A DNA stretch of 64,000 nt from NCBI GenBank assembly GCA_032719365.1, contig CM064862.1:57317840-57381839 (forward strand), written 5' to 3'. A program made the translations under genes and the position numbers. Every line of letters begins with the position of its first letter. The first letter of the stretch is position 1. Source of the stretch: Prinsepia uniflora (taxonomy: Eukaryota; Streptophyta; Magnoliopsida; Rosales; Rosaceae). The notes under the pieces are model-generated. The model was not told the origin of the DNA and searched no databases. It was given only the letters and a program-made list of their open reading frames with translations. This document shows, in pieces, positions 57,801-64,000 of the stretch.

Positions 57801-58047
57801 CAGCACTACCGACGCGTGCTCGGTGGGAAGCGAGTTCTTCCTGTGCGACCCGTAGCTGTTCGGCCACCTCAGTGTACCGATCGTCGAGCACCTGACACCT
57901 CGACTCGGCCTGGGTGCCCTTAGCTTTCACCTCGGCCATGTCGCTCTGGAGTTTCTCGATTATCTGCAAGAAGTTGGGAGAGGGTTCTCCCCTCGTTCTG
58001 GGGCCTTGCCCGGGTGTGATTTCACCGAGGTCGTGTTTGCACTGCAT
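51805..58047 (-). pseudogene. gag-pol: gag-pol polyprotein of the Tat element, four in-frame stops
   Basis: One reading frame runs through the whole region; the first ATG is at 58045-58047. In order: Gag N-terminal coiled coil (about 57975-57700) and a basic RS-rich stretch; Retrotrans_gag (about 56845-56575, PLKIPLYNGKDDPWNHLNNF); a C-x2-H-x4-H-x4-C knuckle (55983-55942); aspartic protease VMVDTGSSVNVL (near 55590); reverse transcriptase with VYVDDMLVKS (54417-54406 is YVDD); RNase H; a second RNase H (about 53517-53120) with YVDG, AEYEA, FSDSQ and HADALA, so all four acidic residues are present; integrase with HHCC and D, D, E (GLDLIG, VMDNGK, NGQVEA), then a GPY-type C-terminus and no chromodomain. 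Stops: TGA 57202-57204, TGA 56554-56556, TAG 55147-55149, TGA 54196-54198. No frameshift was seen. Catalytic motifs look intact. Confidence 0.93.
57105..57580. repeat. ACCGCTCGGT dyads inside gag
   Basis: ACCGCTCGGTG occurs at about 57111, 57177, 57243 and 57310, spaced 66-67 bp (22 codons, so in phase with the frame, giving TERS in the minus-strand protein). Variants lie near 57356, 57384, 57486 and 57568. It is the reverse complement of the dyad upstream of the antisense gene. Confidence 0.75.
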
Positions 58048-58133
58048 GTTCGGTGACGAAGAGCTGACTCTCGGTATAACTTGTGGATGAGTAGTAACTC
58101 GGTCTGGTTGAGCGTGGGCAACCTTAGTCAGAT

Positions 58134-58151
58134 TTCCCACAGACGGCGCCA
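58134..58151 (-). promoter_or_regulatory. Primer-binding site of the Tat element
   Basis: On the minus strand TGGCGCCGTCTGTGGGAA starts three bases inside the 5' LTR. The first nine bases match the 3' end of plant tRNA-Asp, the primer type usual for Athila/Tat elements; the remainder matches less well. Confidence 0.75.
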
Positions 58152-58154
58152 AAC

Positions 58155-58640
58155 TGTTGAAGCGTTAAATGTTCCAACTGTCGAGTACTCGTTGCCCAAT
58201 CACCAAATGACGCGTGTCCCTCTTGTGACCTGTCAACTCAAGTGGATCGCAGGTCTCCGTTAGTACGGGCACTGGTGTGGTGCCGGCCTAAGGTTCTCCA
58301 ACGATCAAGTCAGTTATTTTGTTCGTAAGAGGAAACAGTAAATGGTAAGTTCGGTAGAGTAATTGTAATAGTAAAACTTAGTTACCTTTATTGGGAAATG
58401 TGTACCCTTTATGTATAGGTAGGTGGGATGTTCAATTCCCAAAGTTCCGATGTGGGACAAATGCTTCTCGATTTACGTGCGGACACGTGTTACGTAAATC
58501 GAGGGTGGATATGCTTCCACGTGGCATCCCGCATTGGGCCCGGTGTTAGGGCTGTCGCAAGTATGGTGTTCTTGGGCCTTGAGCGTTGTCAGGGCTTTAA
58601 GTATACGGCCCAGTGGGTCTGGTCAGATATGGTGTGAACA
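58155..58640 (-). repeat. Tat element 5' LTR
   Basis: TGTTGAAGCG...GTGTGAACA on the plus strand, followed by the TSD ATATC. It would drive gag-pol leftward. Confidence 0.95.
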
Positions 58641-58645
58641 ATATC

Positions 58646-58910
58646 AGTAGTCAAATATACTATTGTCTTTACCCCCCATTTAACAACAATACAACTTTAC
58701 TGTTATTTTTACCCCTCTTTTTAACTTCAGTAAAATAGACTACCATTGTCTAAACTAATTGAACTTTGCGATGCTTTACAAAATTGTGAAAGCGGCAACC
58801 AAAACCACGCGCACTACTATTCATTGAAAGAGAAACTCCACCCCAGGTTCGATCCAATTGAGCAACTAATTCTGGATTAATTTTTCTCATATCACGCTGG
58901 TAACCAAATG
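58646..58910. other. Host flank upstream of the OST5-like gene
   Basis: AT-rich sequence with no frame; possibly promoter of the following gene. Confidence 0.4.
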
Positions 58911-58941
<31 letters not shown>

Positions 58942-58969
58942 AGTCGCCTCTCATTATCATAAACCCTAA
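58911..58969 (+). promoter_or_regulatory. CT microsatellite and telo-box
   Basis: A (CT)n tract at 58911-58940 followed by AAACCCTAA at 58961-58969. CT-rich leaders with a telo-box are common at the 5' end of plant housekeeping genes; here about 500 bp before the coding start. Confidence 0.5.
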
Positions 58970-59466
58970 TTGCTATGTCTCCTCGAGTCTCCCTCTCGAA
59001 TGCTCTCTCCTCCCTCTCTCAGTTGCTTGTTAGTTACCATCAAATAATGAGCAGAAGAAATATGAGGATTTCCGCCAGCAGATCGTTGAAGAGCACAAAC
59101 ACTTTGAGTTCCGTCTTCAATGTTTGAGGATAAAACCCACCGCCTATGCCTTCTATTTATCATTCCTTTTAGCCTTCTTGCTCTTTCAAATTCACAAACC
59201 ACTTCTTTTCTCTACTCTGTTTTTATAAATTTAACCTCTCTTTTGATTTTTGCAGGTCGGTTCTTTTCAATGTCGAAGCAGAAAATCGTGAGTTGTGGAT
59301 ATTTTGTACAGTAAAGTTTTCATCTGATTTGATTTAGATTCATCTTAGTGATAATACAATTGAGCGTCTCTTCTCATTCACCAAAGTCTGTATCTTGCTT
59401 CGATCTAAATAGATAGAAACCGAAGGTCAAAGAACATCTAACTTCTCTTCTTCAACACCGATTCTG

Positions 59467-59614
59467 ATGGTAATCCAAAACGCTCAAAAATAAATTCTCT
59501 TCGTTTTTGGGTTTCGCTGATTTTGCTTCTAACGTTTTTTATCTTCTTATTTTCTTCTCTTCTCAAGGCTCCGAAGCCAATTACTAGTCCTATGCCTGTC
59601 AAGTGGTACCCGAC
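59467..59614 (+). pseudogene. 5' fragment of an OST5/TMEM258-like gene, cut by LARD G
   Basis: An ATG (59467-59469) is followed at once by a GT-AG intron (59470-59567, GTAATCC...TTCTCAAG). Exon 2 (59568-59614) encodes APKPITSPMPVKWYP plus two bases of the next codon. From memory this matches the N-terminus of the small plant membrane protein homologous to TMEM258/OST5, a subunit of the ER oligosaccharyltransferase that N-glycosylates proteins; family members are about 75-80 residues with two membrane spans. The frame stops exactly at TGTAACGACCC, the first bases of LARD G, so the remainder should lie beyond the element, outside the window. The leader upstream (58911-59466) may include another 5'UTR intron. 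Only 16 residues support the identity; a retained second copy elsewhere is likely if the gene is essential. Confidence 0.5.
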
Positions 59615-62600
59615 TGTAACGACCCGTTCCTTATTTAAAAGATTTATTAAGACTAATTGCGGATTAGCGAGGCTAATTGGGGACTAGCCAAGGATTAACG
59701 GACATTCATGGCGAAATTACGATTTTGCCCCTAAACGAGAGCGAAAAGTTTACTTTTGACCCGGGAGATCCGAAGGCCGAGGGCCGAGAATCGTTACGTA
59801 GATTGGTTCGATACGAGTCCGTAGATAGGCGGCACGTCGAATTCGGACGTTCGACGAGAAAGTTACGGTTCAAGGAAGTTCCGAGGTACTATTAACGGCG
59901 GTACGTTTTACGAGGCAAAAGTGGAATTTTGTCCTCAAATGGGCCCAAAACTTTTGAAGTGGCCCAATGGATGAGTGACAAGTGTTACCCATCCATTGCC
60001 CCTTTCTCCCTTCATTCATGCATTTCATTCCCTTCCCTTGTTCGTCCAAACCAAACCCGAAACCCATTCCCATTTGTACAAACCCCATCGACCACCTTCC
60101 CCAAAACCTCACCCTCTGTATTGGAACGTGAATGAAAGAGAGAGAATGGAGGGAGACGATGATGATGGTGGCTGGATCGAGCGCCGTCGTGGACGGCGGA
60201 TGAAGGTAACCCGATACCCCATTTTTGATTCATTTATACGAATTATTGGATTTAGACGTTTAGGTGGTTTTCTATGGTTTGTAAAGTGATTATAGGGTTA
60301 GTTTGATCATTAGGGAATAGGTTTGGAAGTTGGAAGACTGCCGGACGGCCCATGGAGTGAACATAAAATTTTGGCCGTGAACGGGGATTTCGAACTAGGG
60401 ATTTTAGGGCGTTTTTCTTTGTCCTTTTTATGTAGTTAGGTTCCTAGGATTGAGATAGGAAGATTAGGATTAAAAAGGGATCGAAACATACTGAAAAATG
60501 GGGGGAAATCGAGTGAACCGGCATCACCGGTCTGACCAGACTGAAAACCAGCAGACCGGTTTGGACCCGGTCTACCGAAGGAAGAAGACGGTCACTGTAG
60601 CGGCACGTGGCTCCCATGCACAGGGGCTTCTGTCGGTGCCTGTGGGCGTGTGGCCCACTTTCTGGGGAAGATTCCAACATGTGAAATCATCTATTCGATG
60701 TAACAAACATTTTGGGACTGGTTTCCTGTTGATCGGATATCGTCTCGATATGGTTCGGGCTGTCCGAAAGTTTAGAATCGGGTTTAAAAAATAGTTAAAA
60801 AATTTCATAAAATTACGGAGCTTTAATAAGGGGTTAATTAAGTAGTTAGTAACCCTTTATTACGATTTAGATAGGTTTGGAAGTCCCGGTGACAGCGATT
60901 GGCCCAGGAAGGCATTTTGGCAAGCGTATCGAGGCGCGGCTTTGGACGGTCTGTGAGTGGACCTTGCTTTCTAAATTGATGCATGCATAAATGTTTTATA
61001 TGAGTTTTAATACATGTTTTGTGATGCCATGAGTGCAATTGTTTGGGTTATATTAGTATGTACATATTTGCACGTATTTCGAGGTTTTCGGCTTTATACG
61101 GTGCTTATACATACTATGCTTTCTATGATGGTTTAAAGGAAATGGTCTGGGATTTAAAAAGGTAAACTCGGGCATGAGACCCATTTGGTTTTGTCTCGGG
61201 CATGTGGCCCTATTGATGACCTATGGGTTTGAGTCATAGTCGCGGCAAATGCTATGTGCACGACGACGGACGATACGACGCTCGCCTCCAGATTGGGATG
61301 TGTTACTTCAGAGAGGTCACGATGCACGTACCGTTGTCAAGCAGCCACTGGAGGTTCGACTTCGGAGTACTGACGGTTCAGGATATTGATCGGTGATGGG
61401 TGCACCATGATCTAGAGGTGGTCGCGTCGGTTGATTTATTCACGGAAACATACCAGGATTGGGAGCGGCCCTAGACGGATGGTTGCACGCATCACTACGA
61501 TTAGAATCGTGACTGACCTTGAGATATCAGGCACGATGCCCAGTTGAGTCATGAGTTCGGGCTTGAGGCCCAGTTGGTTTACGTTTATGATTTCGGGTCG
61601 GCGACCCATAAATTGATTTCTGGTTCATGACGGTTTATGGGAACCGGGCATGAATCTTTTGAAAGGTTTTAGGAATGTTTTTGAAATGGATATTCATAAA
61701 CCGTCCTTTATTTATGGATTGTCTCCTCTGGGGAGGGTCGTTGGCCTAAGTGGACCCCGGAGTAGTCACAGAGCACTAACTCAATGGAGTCTCCCCCGTT
61801 GGGTACCTTACTCTCAGGAAGGCTATTGGATTATAACCCCCAAGGAGGGTCATTGACTTGGGTGGACCCTGGGGAGACTTGGGATTTAAGACCCCGGGTA
61901 GCACGCGTGTAGCTTTGGAACCGTGATAGGATTGGTTATATGTTATATGATCGAATTTCTGGTTTTAGGCTAAGCCCCACATGGGTTTGGGCAGTGGCCC
62001 GCATGATTGGTTTCATTTACGATTTTGGGCTAAGACCCTATTGGTTTAGTCAAGGGTTTTCGAATACATGCATGCTTTTTAGTGAAGGGTATAAATATAG
62101 TTTTTGTGAAAATATTTTTATGAATTCTTTGTTTTGTCCACTCACAACTTTTAATGTTTTGAATACTCTTCAAGTTGATCACGGATGCTGACTGTAGCAG
62201 AGACCGAGACATCACACTCCTACTTCGGATCCGGGCGCATTCTGGAAGCCAGTCGGGCTAAAGGTTTAAATTTTCCCTAGTCTGACACTTTGCGTCAGAC
62301 GGGATAATGACACATCCCTTGTTAATCCCCGGGGAGATTGGGGTGGGTTATGACAAGTGGTATCAGAGTAGGTTTTGCTCTCAGAGTGGTTCGCAGTTCG
62401 AGGATGTGATGTCTCTGCAGTGGTAACAGCCCGTCATTAACCTGATAGTTAGGGTAAGAGTAGGAGGATTTAGTGGAATTAAATCCTAGTTTGGGTTTGT
62501 TTGGCATTGGATGCCGCGTGTTTCGAGGAAGTAGATCCTGAGTAGGATTGATTTTCGTTCGAATCCAACGAATTAGAGTCGCGTGGTTACTGGAGATAGG

Positions 62601-64000
62601 ATCCAGTGGACTAATAGACACATTAGGACGATCAGAGAGTCAGGAATGTCGAGTAGACTGAATGGACATGGAATGGAGCAACGTGGAATCAGTGGAGGTT
62701 GGAAGTTAGAATCGTTCACGATAGAATTTCGAAATGAAGATTGTACTGCTAGGAGCAGTCAGGCGCACGGTGACCTTAGTTGAGACTGGTTGGAATAGGG
62801 ACGTTGATCCTATTTGGCATGAGATTCCATGGTTAGGTGTGTCGAATCTAGGAGGGATGTCGACTGGCAGGAGTTGCCATGTAATAGTTTTTGTGTGACA
62901 CTGCACAAGCACAGTGTTAGGCACGGAGTATGGCCAAGCTCTGTGAAGGCCAGCGGCTGGAAACCGTAGAGTTACGAGATGGACGTAGTGCAGGTGGCAG
63001 CCGGGTTTGTGATAACCCTAGTTGGTGAGTGATTGTACAAGTTACCAAGTAGTACTTATGGATCAGATTCCGAGGTGGACTGATCTGTGAAAGTTGTGTG
63101 TTGAGCGGTTGGTGCCGGCGGTGAGTTGACCGCTTAGGTTCGGACTCTCGGTGGTGTTGTACGTGGGTTGTCTCTATACGAGCTTGTGGTAGGTACCACC
63201 ATCGAGGCCAGATTGGATGTGGGTTATTGAGAATCGGGGAACGTTCAATTTCTCTTATGGATTGTCGGGATAGTCTTACCCAGAGTTGTAGGAGTACGAG
63301 GGAGGCAGAGCCCCTCCGACCAGAGCAGAGATAAGTGATGATTGCTCAGTTTAAGTAGAGTTTTAGGAATGGTTAATTCACACTTCGCGGGGCGATGATG
63401 CGATGACGATAACAAGGAGGGACGACGAGCCACGAGCTGAGGGTGTCTCAGTCATGATGTGCTCATGGTTGGTTTCTACCACTATACGATGAGGAGGATT
63501 TTTCGACTAGTGTAGATTCTTGGGAATCATGATGGAGATGGGTTTGGTTGAATGCGGTTGACCATACCTTCTGAGTTTCGTGTATGCTTGTTTGAGGAGA
63601 AATTTGATAGTGAGAAATAGAATGGGTCATTACAGTAGTTATCGACAGTTGTCGTTGGTTGGGAAAGAAGAAAGAAGCCGAAGAGAATCCATGGAAGTGC
63701 TTCATTTGAAAGGAAATGATTAAGCATTACAGTAATTATTAGAGAATACTCCTAGTTGGAGGAGGACTTCAATTTTCCACTAGCTCAATAATTGGAAAAG
63801 TTAGGTATACTTCCAACATGGTTCCAACTTGGGTGGAACTTCGAAATCGAGAGAGGTTTTGTTTGAGGCGTTGAGGAGAGTGCTTGATTCCACATTGGAA
63901 ATGGATATTTCGAAGTCGATAAAGGAGACTTCTCGTTTTCTGCTCTTTAGCAGATAGTGGTGGGTGCCAGAGGATGACATAGGATGGACTTTGATGTCAT
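59615..64000 (+). mobile_element. LARD 'G', 5' LTR and part of the interior (runs off the window)
   Basis: The 5' LTR is 59615-62355 (2741 bp, TGTAACGACCCGTTCC...GGGTTATGACA). The PBS TGGTATCAGAGT starts at 62358. The interior (62356-64000) shares blocks with LARD B after the PBS (ACCTGATAGTTAGGGT) and near its end (TTCTCGTTTTCTGCT), and has no coding frame. The left flank CCGAC (59610-59614) should reappear after the 3' LTR. Confidence 0.85.
59969..59994. promoter_or_regulatory. Conserved LTR dyad, LARD G
   Basis: Arms GGATGAGTGAC and GTTACCCATCC: two departures from the perfect dyad. Confidence 0.7.

Larger units (their letters stand above)
46882..58640 (-). mobile_element. Tat/Retand-type Ty3-gypsy retrotransposon, nearly complete
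   Basis: 11,759 bp with a perfect TSD ATATC (46877-46881, 58641-58645). The LTRs are 46882-47367 and 58155-58640, 486 bp each, with about nine differences by eye. Element order on the minus strand: 5' LTR, PBS, gag, protease, RT, RNase H, second RNase H, integrase, tandem repeats, then a convergent antisense gene on the plus strand, polypurine tract, 3' LTR. The second RNase H and the absence of a chromodomain place it in the Tat lineage; an antisense extra frame downstream of pol is known from Retand-type members. It has four in-frame stops in gag-pol, so this copy cannot make the full polyprotein. Confidence 0.93.

Overview
This window is plant nuclear DNA, almost certainly from a eudicot and possibly a woody Rosaceae; the family assignment is a weak inference from overall repeat style. 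The evidence is plant-type nuclear genes split by GT-AG introns, an L-type lectin receptor kinase relic, a nuclear tRNA-Gly, a Cassandra TRIM and Tat-type Ty3/gypsy elements. Ordinary genes occupy only a few kb; most of the window is nested transposable elements whose boundaries can be read from LTR ends, primer-binding sites (PBS) and target-site duplications (TSD).

Layout. 1-940: AT-rich DNA. 941-5118: a non-autonomous hAT-like element split by a deleted Tat/Retand-type retrotransposon (1883-5079). 5506-5993: a solo LTR of the same Tat family, opposite orientation. 6676-9093: a decayed L-type lectin receptor kinase gene. 9446-9517: tRNA-Gly(UCC). 10045-42540: an L1-type LINE remnant interrupted by a 31.7 kb nest. 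In the nest a solo LTR (D, +) holds two insertions: Cassandra plus a chimeric pair of long LTRs (F and E), and a solo LTR (C, -). LTR C contains a large retrotransposon derivative (LARD A, -), which contains LARD B (+, 28276-37261, perfect TSD). A-G belong to one superfamily: LTRs of about 2.7-3.2 kb beginning TGTAACGACCC, with non-coding internal regions in A, B and G. 45854-46365: a complete 512 bp TRIM. 46882-58640: a nearly complete Tat/Retand-type element on the minus strand. 58911-59614: the 5' end of a small gene resembling the oligosaccharyltransferase subunit OST5/TMEM258, cut in codon 17 by LARD G (59615 to beyond the window).

The most striking object is the Tat element. Its minus-strand gag-pol (protease, RT, RNase H, a second RNase H, integrase) faces an intron-containing gene on the opposite strand. 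That gene has its own TATA box and 5'UTR intron and encodes a 'putative gypsy-type transposon' domain protein with a long coiled coil. Two copies in the window share this architecture, including a repeated ACCGAGCGGT dyad upstream of the TATA box; the dyad also recurs inside gag. Among the LARD LTRs, a 24-26 bp dyad and hairpin-forming minisatellites persist between subfamilies whose other sequence has drifted. These are the best candidates for undescribed cis-acting biology. All identities and comparisons were made by eye.
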